Shown here one piece after another: positions 13,676-24,849 of a stretch of 64,000 nt of DNA (its first letter is position 1; the number at the start of each line of letters is the position of its first letter). Source of the stretch: Thinopyrum elongatum (lineage: Eukaryota; Streptophyta; Magnoliopsida; Poales; Poaceae). The position numbers and the translations under genes were made by a program. The DNA lies in NCBI GenBank assembly GCA_011799875.1, contig CM022297.1:70692663-70756662 (forward strand), written 5' to 3'. The notes under the pieces were generated by a model. The model was not told where the DNA came from. It saw nothing but the letters and a program-made list of their open reading frames with translations, and made no database searches.

Positions 13676-15805
13676 TTAGGAGGTAGAAGGAACAGTTCGG
13701 GGTCTTTCTCATGCAGGCGATCCTCGCGTTCCGAAGTGGCTTCGTTTTCCAGAGTGATGCGACCACTAATACCTTGAGGAACTTGATCGCCTTCTGACGT
13801 GTGCGGCGTTCTCAGCTTGGTCGGAATGCGGACCGGATGCTCTTTATAGAGAGGTCCTATTGCAACTCGAGCACTTCATATCTCCTACTGCTCGGATTGG
13901 GTCCTTAGCAGTGGCCAGAGTTTGTGACACGTGGAACACATCATGAACCTAAGAAAGGTTCAGACGCCAGTTCCATTGATATGCCACTTTTCCCACGCCT
14001 TTCGAGAATAGTGAATGGACCAATAAGTGGGAGCTAGCTTTCCCTGATCCTGGAAGCGGTGTGCACCCTTCATTTGTGTGATCGAAGATAAGCCTTTTCG
14101 CCAGTTTATAGACCATGTCTTTGTGATGACGGTCATACTGACTTTTTTTGACTTGACTGGGCAGTCTTGAGATTCTCGCGAATGAACGCGCACTTGTTTC
14201 TTCGGCGTGTTTGGATAATACTACGACCAAGAGTGGATTTCCCAGTCTTTGACAGTTCAGGAGGGTATTCGGAACTTCCGTCCATATAAACACTTCGAAG
14301 GGAGCCATCTTCAGACTAGCTTGATAGCATTTTAATAAGAGAAACTCAGCATAACGTGACGATATTCCTCCCATTATCGTGCCGAAGGAAATGACGCAAA
14401 CTCGAAGCATGTCTTCGAGAACTTGGTGACTCATTCAAACTTGTCCCGTGACTGAGATAAATGCATGCCTTGAATGACAGATGAGTTCCCATAGCTTCTT
14501 GGAAACTACCCCAAATCTTGAAGTGAATAAGCTGCCACGGTCCGAGCTGATTACCAGTGGATGCCATGGATGAACAATTCTGGACACGTAGAGAGTTTGC
14601 CACTGACTACAGTGATCGTTTCTTGGATGGCCAGGAAGTGTGCAACTTTGGAAGCCGTCATGACTAAAAGAATAGCAATAGCTCATTACCTTTCTGCTGC
14701 ATTTGGGAATCCAGACGAAGTCCATTTCAACATGTCCCATTTCCATTCAGGAATAGAGATAGGCTCAGAGTTCCACAGGCCTTTGATGTTCTGTCTTGAT
14801 ATACGACGCAAACGTCACATTCAGCACCATAACACGACAATGTCTGCTCATATTGGACCACCAGAATCTTGCGAATGTTTGGTACATCTTGGTGCTCACC
14901 GGGATGAAATAGACAAACGGAGTGTCATGAGCTTCTTCATAACCTTCTAAGCCATCTAGGGTTTGTCTTCAGTATGGTACCACTAGGCTACCTTAAAGAA
15001 ACAATGGTGTCATCCATCAAGAGTGAGAATGAGGTGCTCTTTGTTCTGGAGGTAGCGCTTAATCTTGTGGGCTTGAGAGTCAACTTCTGCAGCCCTCTTG
15101 ATGCTCTCCACGAGATCTAGTTCGACAACCCAGGATATTAAGGGAACTGGGGAAAACACACGTAGGTTCATTTTGGCGGCCTCTGGAGGAGGGGGATGAG
15201 TGCCACGGGACAAAGGAGGAAACAATATGGGACGGTTCACTTTCTGAAGTTCTTCAACAAGCAGCGGGTGAACTTTGTGAACCTGGAGGTGGTTGCAATA
15301 TGACTTGGCTCAAGGCATCGCAATGAAATAGCCTTGCCTGTATTAGAAATGGCCCAAGTCAAAGTCTGCTACGGTTCCTCCATCATCTCTTTTTATGCTG
15401 ACGGGAGGTTCAAGGTCTGGTGGCTGTGTAAACAGGTTACTTCATACTTGGGTGGTCGGTGAGAATCTCGCACGATTACCGAGAAGAGTACTGTTTGCCA
15501 CTTGAGTTCGCATTATAAACCCAAGCAGCAAGCTCGATGGTCGTGACTGGGTAGTTCTCTTCGGGAGGGCGCAATTCTGACGAGAGGCATACGCAATCAC
15601 TCTACGCTCATGCATTAGGACACAGCCTAATCCTGTCGTGAAGCATCGCGTAAATGGACGAAATCCTTTTTAGTATCTGGAGGAGCAAGCATGGAGCCAG
15701 AGGTCCACTTGTCCTTGATTTCTTGGAAACTTTCTGACACTTTTTGTCGCATTCGAACTTGACTGCCTTTGTGAAGCAAAAACCATGTCAGGGGCTTTGC
15801 GATCT
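13676..15805 (-). pseudogene. pol: Gypsy X pol 3' part, broken (copy A)
   Basis: This is a degraded version of 61511-63627. On the minus strand, recognisable pieces in order are: an RNase H/connection region (about 15150-15790), integrase zinc-finger and core pieces (about 14440-14860, with SSDRGSLFTSRFG), the integrase C-terminal region (13949-14434, SQYDRHHKDMVY and YQASLKMAPFEV), and a chromodomain-like tail ending in TAA at 13676. It has many more frameshifts than the right-hand copy but shares its stops CAATAG and GAATGA. At about 15805 the sequence leaves pol mid-domain and enters a Y-family LTR through a shared GGCG. Confidence 0.75.
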
Positions 15806-17340
15806 GGCGCAGGGATGCCTAGGCGGGGGCCTAGCGGCGTTGTGGCTAAATCGGTTTGCAGGGTCGTTCGGCCACCCGTCGGTTGAGCAGCATGCGCGAT
15901 TGCGTCGGTTTCGGAGAGAGCTCTCTTGGGTTGCGCCTGACAACTCGGCTTCGTACGTGCGCTCTGCCTTTTCGGGGGGAGCGTGGTTGTTTTATCTGGC
16001 CAGACGGCCCTCACGATGTCCAGTCTGCCTTTGGCTTTTGTTCGCAGGAGTAGGCACCGCGCCATCATATGGCGCGTTGCAGAGGCGCGGCGTGCGGGCG
16101 CCGGTCGAGCGGCACAGGCGGTGCGGAAGCGAGGCGAAAACGACGGCGAGTCGGCCAGTGCGGCAGAGGGGACAGCGGGCAAGGTGGCGCGGCCTCGGCA
16201 GCGAAAGTCTCGGCAAGGGGGCTGGTTTAGCCTTTCTGATCCTTCGGTCCGCTGCGAGCAGAGCGTAGCGCAGCTGTGGCGTGGCAGCCACAGGGACGCA
16301 GCGGGTAGCAGCCGTGAGCCGGACAGGCGTAGGCAGGGAAGTATCCGGGGCGCGGTGGGCGTGAGCTCGCGAGAGCTCCGGCGTGAGACCGATACTGGGG
16401 ACGGTTGCAAACGACGGCGGAGCCACACGTAGAGCAGGGGAGAGGGGAGCGTGGCTCACAGTGAAGCCGTTAGGTGTGGGTACGGGACTCAGGGAAGCAC
16501 CGGATGGCAGCATCGACAGTGATGACTGGGCTGAGCAGAGTAAGGGGGATGAGACCGGATCCGGGAGTTAGGTGGTACCGAGGCTCGTGCTCGTGGTCGA
16601 GAGGAGGTTAGTCGAGACGATGGCGGTGCTGGCGGACACCGTCCTAGGACGGAGTAGGTGAGACTACGGGTTCAAGGCATCCAATGGCGACGGCGGTCGT
16701 TCCAGGGCGAGCGACGGGCAGGCATTGTGGGCTGATCCCGATCTCAGATCGGGGGAAGATAAGGGATCATGGGGGGGGGGGTGAGTGAGGGTGTGGCGTA
16801 GGGTTCGGTCGGGGGTGTGGGGATAAGGGAGGGCGGGAGGGCCGGCAGGGCCGGTAGCCCAGTGTGCGCAACGGCCAGGGAGGGTCTTTCCTCTCTTTTC
16901 CTTTGTGTTTATTTTCTTTTCTCTTTTTAATTTTAGAATTCAATTATTTTAGTTTTGGTAAAAACATCTTTAGCACCTAGATGGCATATAATTTAGTCGC
17001 ACGGCGATTAGACGTTTAGTGCCCATTAATAGTGTGATTTAATATATTAACTATAAAAAGGTATTTAAAAATTGTTTTTTTTCCGCGCTGTTTCTAATAT
17101 CTTAGATGCCATTTAAACATTCTATAAAGTGTGGTTTTCTCTCCACCATAATGTCCCGTATGAAGTATTATAGACTCATTTAGAAACATTTAGTTTTTTT
17201 ATTTTTTGAAAAAACTTTTGATGTGCCGTGATTTGACATTTGAACGACCGGTTTCGAACTAACGCGAGTTAGCAAGTAGTATCAGGTGACCTGGCATCAT
17301 TACAGATGGTTACTGTAGCTTGATTCCCGGAGCGGTCACA
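15806..17340 (-). mobile_element. Gypsy Y LTR fragment (copy A)
   Basis: It corresponds to about 43866-45354 of the complete Y LTR and ends at the same GGTCACA terminus followed by the same TATGGCTTATACCCTCC flank. From 16090 on the match is clear. The first 280 bases (15825-16090) align poorly, with extra T-rich sequence in a region that is otherwise GC-rich. The first 2.4 kb of this LTR, the interior and the other LTR are absent, so this is the remainder of a large deletion or a chimeric join. Confidence 0.7.
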
Positions 17341-17830
17341 TATGGCTTATACCCTCCCAATACAAACCATATAGATTCTCAAATAAAGCACACAACGCAA
17401 AGAAAAACAGATCTGTCAACAAACAGAAACAGGATCGGTACCAATCTGACACTTGGAATAGCTTCTGTAGTAACTACACCGAAAAATTCTGAAAAAATTA
17501 GGACGCGTAGGACATTTATATATCTAATATTGTGAATAACATTCAGAATTTTTTAGTTGCCTTCTGGAATTTCTAAAAATTACTTTACTGGACGCAAAGT
17601 TTTGTTTTCTAACAAGATCAACTCAACTATCGCACGCCAACCGTGACCCACAGGCTTTACTTGGCACAAACTTTAATTAAAACACAAAAACACATACATA
17701 GCAGTAGGCATACTTGTGCAAACCACTCAAGAATAGAAATAAAAAGACAAAAATAAAATTTTTATTCATTGGGTTGCCTCCCAACAAGCGCTATCGGTTT
17801 ATGCCGCCTAGTAGAACATATGCAAAGATA

Positions 17831-18522
17831 CTAAGTGTTGTTCTTTATTTTCATTTTCACTTAGAGTGTTTTTGTCAGGAGGTTTTGCAAAAACACCATT
17901 TAAAAACCCCTTATCCATAGAGACTTAGCACTATCCAAGTTGCTTATCGTCATATCCCTTTGATTTCCAGCAAAATCCAAGATAGTGTGTATTAACATCA
18001 TTAAACAAACTTGTTGATTATATCTAAACGGAACTCCTTTTCAGGTTCTCAATCAAGATTTGATTATCCCCAGCAAATGTCTTAGCATATAATCAACTAT
18101 TGTAAAGGATTCATCTATCCACCAGTTTTCATGATTCATACCATAGAGTCAAAAATTTCCCTAGCTCTTCCGGTCAACTATTGAATCAAAATTCATTCAT
18201 AAGAACAAGGGTGGCCACTTTTTAGCTTTGGGTTCTTTATAACGGGTAACTCAAAAATCGTTCTTGCAAGGGGATGGGTACGGATAAATTTATTTTCAAG
18301 TTCAGAACAGTGACTGAGATACTTCACGCATAAATTTAATACTTTTAAGTATAGGAAACATCGTCTCCAAGATCTTAAATTCCAAACACAATTGAAAAAT
18401 TCTTGGATACTTCTTTTCCTGAATTTCCTGCCCCAAAACAAAAGTTTTAGATCCAGATTGCTGATCGTCCAATGTTTAGAGTTAGGCCATCATCTATTCT
18501 ACCCATAACCAAAGCAACTCAT
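17831..18522 (-). pseudogene. gag: Sabrina-like gag, frameshifted (copy A)
   Basis: The same gene as 45824-46525, where it is open throughout. Here the frame is broken several times; only 18193-18441 stays open for about 80 codons, with segments KFIRTHP and FELPVIKNPK recognisable. The breaks are single-base indels of the kind that mark this whole stretch, so they may be sequencing noise rather than biological decay. Confidence 0.65.
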
Positions 18523-18762
18523 GATGACAAGTTCAAGCATCATTAAGAGATCCTGACAGAGAAAACGGCAACGAAAAGAGGAGAATAAACGGGCAAATGT
18601 TGTGAATGGGGGGAGAGATAAAAACGAGGCCAATGGAAAATATGGGAAATTGGCATGGAGATGAGATTGTGATTAGAGTAACCTGGGTAGATGTTGAGAT
18701 GTTCTCCTTGGCAACGGGCCAGAAATTGCTGTTGACGGAGAGACTATCTTGACCTTGGATCC

Positions 18763-18780
18763 TCCCACGGCAACGCGCCA
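18763..18780 (-). other. Primer-binding site of Sabrina-like element (noisy copy)
   Basis: The minus strand reads TGGCGCGTTGCCGTGGGA, the tRNA-Asp-type primer-binding site seen cleanly at 46762-46779, with two small errors. It lies 11 bases inside the LTR edge. Confidence 0.6.
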
Positions 18781-18791
18781 GAAAATCCTTT

Positions 18792-20338
18792 TGATGTCGC
18801 TTAACTACGCGGTATTTCCCCAAAGAAGAAGGGATGAGGTCGCAGACATGCTACGGTAGGTATTTTCCCTCAGTGATGAGACCAAGGTTACCGAAACACG
18901 CCAACACTTACGTGAATGGCACACTGCACACAAACAATAATACGTGCAACCCGACTAAAAGAGGGGTGTCATCCCCTCCGGTAAAGAGAATAGATAAATT
19001 TTGTAGAGATCGGATATATGAGATCTCGCGGGAAAACGCCGAGATAAACCTAATAACAATAAGTACAGCAAGATATTTGTGGTTTTTGGATTTAATGATC
19101 TGGAAAATAATAGAAATAAAAATAGCTCTCGCAGGCAATATGATAAAGAGAAGAACCCGGGGCCGTAGATTTCACTAGTGGACTTCTCTCGAGACAAATA
19201 ACACACGGTGGGTAGACAATTAGTTGGGCAATGATGATAGGAACTTCAATAATTTGACTGAGATATCCAGGCAATATCATTAGATAGGGCATCACGCCAA
19301 GATTAGTAGACGATCCTGCCTGCATTTCTACTATATTAATACTCACACACATCGGACCAGCTATCCAGCAGATCTAGTGTATTAAGTTCATGGGAAAACG
19401 GAGTAAGTAAGGCGAATAAGCACGATGACATGATGTAGACAAGATCTATTCATGTAGGAAAAGACCTCCCATCTTGTATCCTTAATAGCAACTGATGACC
19501 ATACGTGTCATTTCCCCTTATGTCACTGTGATTGAGCAACGTAAGATCGAGACCCATCACAAAGCACCTCTTCCCATGGCAAGACAAAATGATCTAGTCG
19601 GCCTAACTAAACCAAAGATTCGAAAAGAAATACGAGCTATAAGTATCATGCATATAAGAGATTAAAAAGATCAAATAACGGTTCATGGATAAAAACATAG
19701 ATTGATCAAAACTCAAAGTTCACTCGGATCCAAACACAACACCACTGGCAAAAAGAGTGTACATCAAATAGATCTCCAAGACTCTATACTACGGACCCGA
19801 GGTCCTACATGAACTACTGCACGCATCATCGAGAGGCACCATGAGCGATGATGAACCCTCCGTGATGGGTGTCTAGATGGTGATCTGGTGTTTTCTGCGA
19901 ACTTGCGGCGGATGATATGTATTTCGTCGACTCCCCTAGGGTTTCTGGATATACTTGGGGTATTTATAGGAGCAAAGAGGGGCTGTGCGTAGGCCACGAG
20001 TGGGCCAAACAACCCACCAGGGCACAGCCTGGGCCCCAGGAGCCAGTTGGTTGTGCCCCCCTCGGGGCACCCCTCTGGTACTTTCTTGGCCAAACTTGTG
20101 TCTTCTAGTCCAGAAAATCACCAAAAGTTTCGCTGCGTTGGACTCTGTTTGGTATTGATTTCTGGCGAATAGTGAAAAAAAAGCAGAGAAAACACAACTG
20201 GCACTGGGCACTATGTCAATAGGTTAGTCCAAAAATGATATAAAGTTGCTATAAAAACGATTGTTAAAACATACAAGAGTATTTGATAATATAACAGCAT
20301 GAACAATAAAAAATTATAGATATGTTGGAGACGTATCA
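18792..20338 (-). mobile_element. Sabrina-like gypsy 5' LTR (copy B)
   Basis: Complete, about 1.55 kb. On the plus strand it starts TGATGTCGC and ends ACGTATCA. It matches 46791-48319 with scattered indels. The leader and gag lie on the lower-coordinate side and the element is on the minus strand, so this is the 5' LTR. It directly precedes the TIR element, as in the other copies. Confidence 0.8.
19957..19972 (-). promoter_or_regulatory. TATA box of Sabrina-like LTR (copy B)
   Basis: The minus strand has CCTATAAATACCCC, in the same position within the LTR as in the other two copies. Confidence 0.55.
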
Positions 20339-21290
20339 GCGCCCGCTGCAGCCCTTTGTTGGGCCGGCCGTCAAGGCAAAGCCAGCAAAAAAAACTCGCC
20401 CAGAAAAACAAAAAAGGTGGCTTCCTCCAGGAACGAACTTGCAGTCACGACACATCCTAGTTCTGCTTAGACTGACCACCACACACCATTGAACACCTTT
20501 GATTTTAAGAGCGCTAACGGTGTAAGGACTAGTCATAGTCACGTTTTATTTATCACTTATAATTTTTATTTATTTTACATAAATCATGGATTTAAAATGT
20601 TCATCAATTTTTGAGAAAAAGTTATAACTTAAAAAGGTTCATCAATTTTGAGAAATAGTCATCATTTGTGGAGAAATTTCACAGACTAAGAAGTCACCGA
20701 TTTTGGAAAACTTTATAAAAAGTTTAAAAGTTCATCGGTGTTTTGAAAAGTAATTTCATCGTTTTGGCAAAAAAGTTCATCGACTTTGAAACAAAGGTTC
20801 ATCGGAGTTTGAAAAAAGTTCATCGTTTTGAAAAAAATCCACAAATTTGAAGGAAAAACTTCATCAATCTTGAAAAAAAGTGTCATCGGGTTGGAAAAGT
20901 TTAACCGAATTTGGAAAAATTCATAAAATTGAAATTTTTTTATCAAAATTGAAAAAGTTCATAATTTTTAAAAATCTATGGATGGATTTGAAAAAAAAAA
21001 ACATCAAACGAGGAAGTAAGGAAACATAAACAAAGAAACAGAACAAAGGAAACGATCAAATAGTAAAAAAGAAAGAACACGACTGATAAAGCAAAAAAAA
21101 GATGGAACTGTACGTCGTAAATTCTCATGACCGTGGCGGGGTGGTAGCCACGTTTCAATGACCAAGGACATCCTCGGTTTTGATTCCCACTCATGTGGAA
21201 GTTTTGTGCTTTGAAAGCACGCAGGCGAATGAAATGAAGGGTCGAGCCAGTTAACGCTGATGAGGGGTGGTCCGCTTTGCACAACAGTAA
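20339..21290. mobile_element. Non-autonomous TIR element (copy B)
   Basis: Same structure as 690-1640: left arm about 20339-20545, degenerate GTTCATC repeat about 20590-20985, right arm about 21110-21275. It carries more small indels than the other copies. No transposase frame. Confidence 0.5.
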
Positions 21291-21585
21291 TAAAACCGGC
21301 GCCTGGAGTCGCCCAGAATAGATTTGCCCAAAAAGACCGGTTTTGTCTCCAAAAAAAACAATGAGGAAACACAAATTTTGGCAGCTTGACAACCCCTCCA
21401 TTTTTTTGCAGCTTAATTGCTAGATTCCTCGTGCTGAAACTTGGATTGCTGCTTCGTTTTAAACACACAACAATGTGATTCAAAAATCAGACTAGTTTTA
21501 AAACATTTTGTGTATGATAGAAATAAAATTCTGAAATGCATTAGTACTTGATCCCGACTGATTGTTACGATAGCGAAAAAACAAC

Positions 21586-23005
21586 ATTCCCCATCCCGAC
21601 ATCACGATCGCACCCATGTGCGCACGGGGAGGGCAACCCCTACCAGCCTCTCGCCGGGACCCCACCTTCACCCGTCCTCGTCGCTTTCATCCCTCGCCGG
21701 CACGGAGGGGGGAGAGGGTCCGTTGGGTATCCTCACATGGCAGTATCGTGCGCGGACCAGTGATAGGTTGTGTGGTATGCGATGTTTGGTGGCGGGGCCC
21801 GACAACGTGACGGTCGTCGCTACGGGCAACGTCGGAGGTGTGCGTGCCCTTTAGCAGATTGGGTGACGGCGAGGGGTAACAGCTACGTTGGCGTTCAAGC
21901 CGATCTATGGCCGCACGGGTGGCGTCAGGCAAAGTTTTCCTTGCTTCCGACGGTGGTGTTCCTTGGGTCCCGCGCTCAGGCGGCTGATCTAGGCTGGAAT
22001 CGGTCGTCGGAGGGCTGTGGGCAATGGTGGCGTCGACGATCGTGGTTCTGCATGTGGTGCAGGTGGCGGTGGCGACTTCCCTTCTCATGGGTCCGAGTGG
22101 CGGTTGCGTATAGAAGGGTGAGTGTTGATTATGCCTAGCCACGCGATGGTGGTGGCTCTGACACTAGCTCGTGATTGGTGCGTGCCCGATCTGGGCCATG
22201 AGGTTGTGTTTTGGAAGAATGGGCACACTCAACCCCCATTGTTTTTTTTTTTTTCGCCCTGGCCTATGTGCGTAAACCCCAGTAAGGCATGTGATGATCA
22301 ACAAGACGATTAGTACCTACAATCAGGAGAACCTCATTGATAGGAGAGAAGATCAAAAAACGATTTATGTCTAAAGGTGATGGAGATGGAGAGACAATCA
22401 TTATGTGTTTCAATGGTTGCAAGAAAAGGTAGCAAGTATTACCGTTCTTTACCGTCACGAGGACCCCAAACTTCTGTCTTGAAGGACTCGGAGGCCGGGC
22501 TGCTAGGACCAATGATAATCTTGGCCTGGAGTTGTCGAGGATTGGGTTGACTCGATCATTGTGCGAGCTTTGGGAACTGATACACACCAACAACCCAACA
22601 ATGTTTTTCTGAGTGAAACAAAAAAGAAGTCAAGGACGATGGTTGAGGTAAAGTAGAGCCTGTGTTCATGCAAGGATGTGGCCATGGAATGGGTGGTAGG
22701 ATGGTGGATTAGTCTTTAGTTTTAGGGCAAAGTCTAGGTGTCTATGAGGCCAGGTGCTAGTATTATATCGATTTGTGCACTATTTTTTGGGGGGCAAACC
22801 CTATTGTTTTCACCTCCGAATCTACCGTGAGCCCCTCCGAAATAAGTTTAGACAGAGAACTTGTGATTGTTATTTTTTATTTAAGGGGTCAGATATATAT
22901 ACCAGGCTTTTGGGTGCAGGTGATTTCACTAAAGTTTTTGTTCCGACAGAGCAAATTAGGGGGGAATCCAAGCAGCTTTCCTACATATGAGGATTTGTTC
23001 GAAAA
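21586..23005 (+). mobile_element. LINE, 5' part, interrupted by copia (copy B)
   Basis: A GC-rich leader then a broken ORF2 endonuclease fragment, parallel to 1885-3275. A run of 13 T's at about 22241-22253 is absent from copies A and C and is probably an artefact. The LINE ends at the copia LTR at 23006. Confidence 0.55.
22511..23005 (+). pseudogene. LINE ORF2 endonuclease fragment (copy B)
   Basis: The ATG at 22511 opens the same endonuclease start (ILAWSCRGL), followed after frameshifts by a segment around 22910-22960 equivalent to the GDF motif region. It is more disrupted than copies A and C, with no reverse transcriptase. It is truncated by the copia LTR. Confidence 0.55.
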
Positions 23006-24849
23006 TGTAGTAGACAACACAAAAAATCGCCCTGCGAACACCCAGGATATATGAAGATTCATTCGGGTTTGATTCAACGATACGTTACCTACCGACACCA
23101 GGTGCAGTCGAATGTAGATGAGTCGGTGTAGATTCGTAACTTGGCGTCCCTCGAAACGTGAGAAGATCCGCGAACTGCCTCGAATGATCCTCAAACTGGA
23201 AAAGACCAAAGCACAGGCCTCTCTACTTGGTTGAAGCGTAGGACTTCACGATCCGGGTCAGCCACTCCCGTCCAGAGCTATCATCATCAAAGAATTGAGG
23301 GAGGAGATAGAACCAATCATAGGCTTCTAATTATGAGGACTAGGTGGTGGCTAGGGCTACTCTAATTAGTCAACTAGGACCACAACTGAAATAGAACTAA
23401 TTCAACATGAGGAGGACTCAAAATTGTTATATCAAAGGGTGGAAATCCGCTAGTAATTAATATTATAGGTTTGAGGGGAGAGGAAGGGCTGCTCCACCAA
23501 GGAGGAAGATTCCTCACTTGTGCGTTGGCTATCTAAGGGGGGAAGGAGGAAATCCCCCCACCCCACCCCCAATTCGCCCTCCCCTCAAGAGGGGAAAGGG
23601 GCGCCTCCCCTATGGGGCATTGGTGGGCCCAATTCTTCTCCACCACTTGGCCTTCTTTAGGCCGTTGATATTAAATTAAATAAAATAAATGTTCAATACC
23701 TCTAGACCACTTATATATATAATTTTAACATCCCCAAAACATTTTCCACTTATATATAATTTAGTGGGTATACCGGGTATGACCGATACTCAATGAAACC
23801 TTCCGGTTGACCCCACAACCGCTTCCGGATCCTCTCGGAACTTTCCGCAATATTCATGAACAATTCCAGCAAATATATTCTCATTACTCCATCCCGACCA
23901 AGAAGACGCCAGATCTGATTGCCTTAAGTCGTGTGACCCCGTAGTTCGGTACCTCCATAGACATGAAGGAATTCGTTCGTTCAATGACCGAGCAGCGACC
24001 CGTGGACGTCCGTATCAGGTCCTATGAGCACACGAATGATATTAGAGGTTAACTCTTTTGGTTTCATGTGAATGTTCCCTTGGCTCGCGATACTTCACAA
24101 AACCCGTATGCATAGGTAATCTTCCGAGTCATCACTATGTCGTTATACTGAAATCCTCATTAACCGGTTTGCTCTCTCTCTCTTTATTGTGTTCTGGCAT
24201 CCCCGTGACGAATTCATGTGTGATGCCAGACGATGATGATGCTGTCAAACACACGACGAGGGCCCTAAGAATATCTCTCATCGCCGGAGAGCAAAACCCA
24301 CTCTCGAGCTATCGGCTACTTATCAAACTTTTGATGAACATGTAAGTTGTCGTTACGATCCACCGTGCGACATTGACGTATAGAGAACACACACAAAAAA
24401 AAGCCCATCGTACGTAAGAAGTGACCGCGATCTCGTCATGGTCTAAGAGAAAAGAAAAATTCACACCAACGTAACACTTTGTGTTATTACAATTGAATCA
24501 GACGATATTACATACATTCACAACAAACAAGTTCGGGTCGATTCAATATGACCGTTCTTCCAATGCCATATCTCAACGTTTTTTTAGATGACTAGCTTTA
24601 ACACTTTAAACGATATCCTAAGATCCAAAAAACAATGATCACAACAACACGTTGAGCTGCGAGAGGCAAGATAGGATACCTTTCTATATAACAGTTTATT
24701 ATTCCAGACGTGCATATGCAGTTTTCCACTGAACACATATTCTAGGATCATAGCAAGTATACGCCAATGAAATATTAAACTCTATAATATGAATCAGAAA
24801 TATAATAGTACAAATGAATTATGCCTCTAGCGTAGGGCACATTTCCACA
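23006..24849 (-). mobile_element. WIS/Angela/BARE-type copia 3' LTR (copy B)
   Basis: Starts TGTAGTAGAC on the plus strand and ends TTTCCACA, about 1.84 kb. Same insertion point (after GAAAA) in the LINE as in copies A and C, so all three derive from a single insertion event. The hairpin and TATA region are damaged by indels here. Confidence 0.8.

Larger units (their letters stand above)
17341..18791 (-). mobile_element. Sabrina-like interior: leader and broken gag (copy A right flank)
   Basis: Matches 45355-46790 with many small indels. It holds the degraded gag (17831-18522), the untranslated leader and a primer-binding site next to the LTR. The stretch 17341-17830 is AT-rich with nothing recognised. 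Confidence 0.7.

Noticed and set aside
15670..16428. 252-codon minus-strand frame spanning X pol and Y LTR
   Set aside because: Crosses the structural break at 15806 and the scrambled patch; reads LTR sequence as protein.
18792..20338. Solo Sabrina LTR
   Set aside because: Leader, primer-binding site and gag of the same element adjoin it, so it is the 5' LTR of a truncated element.
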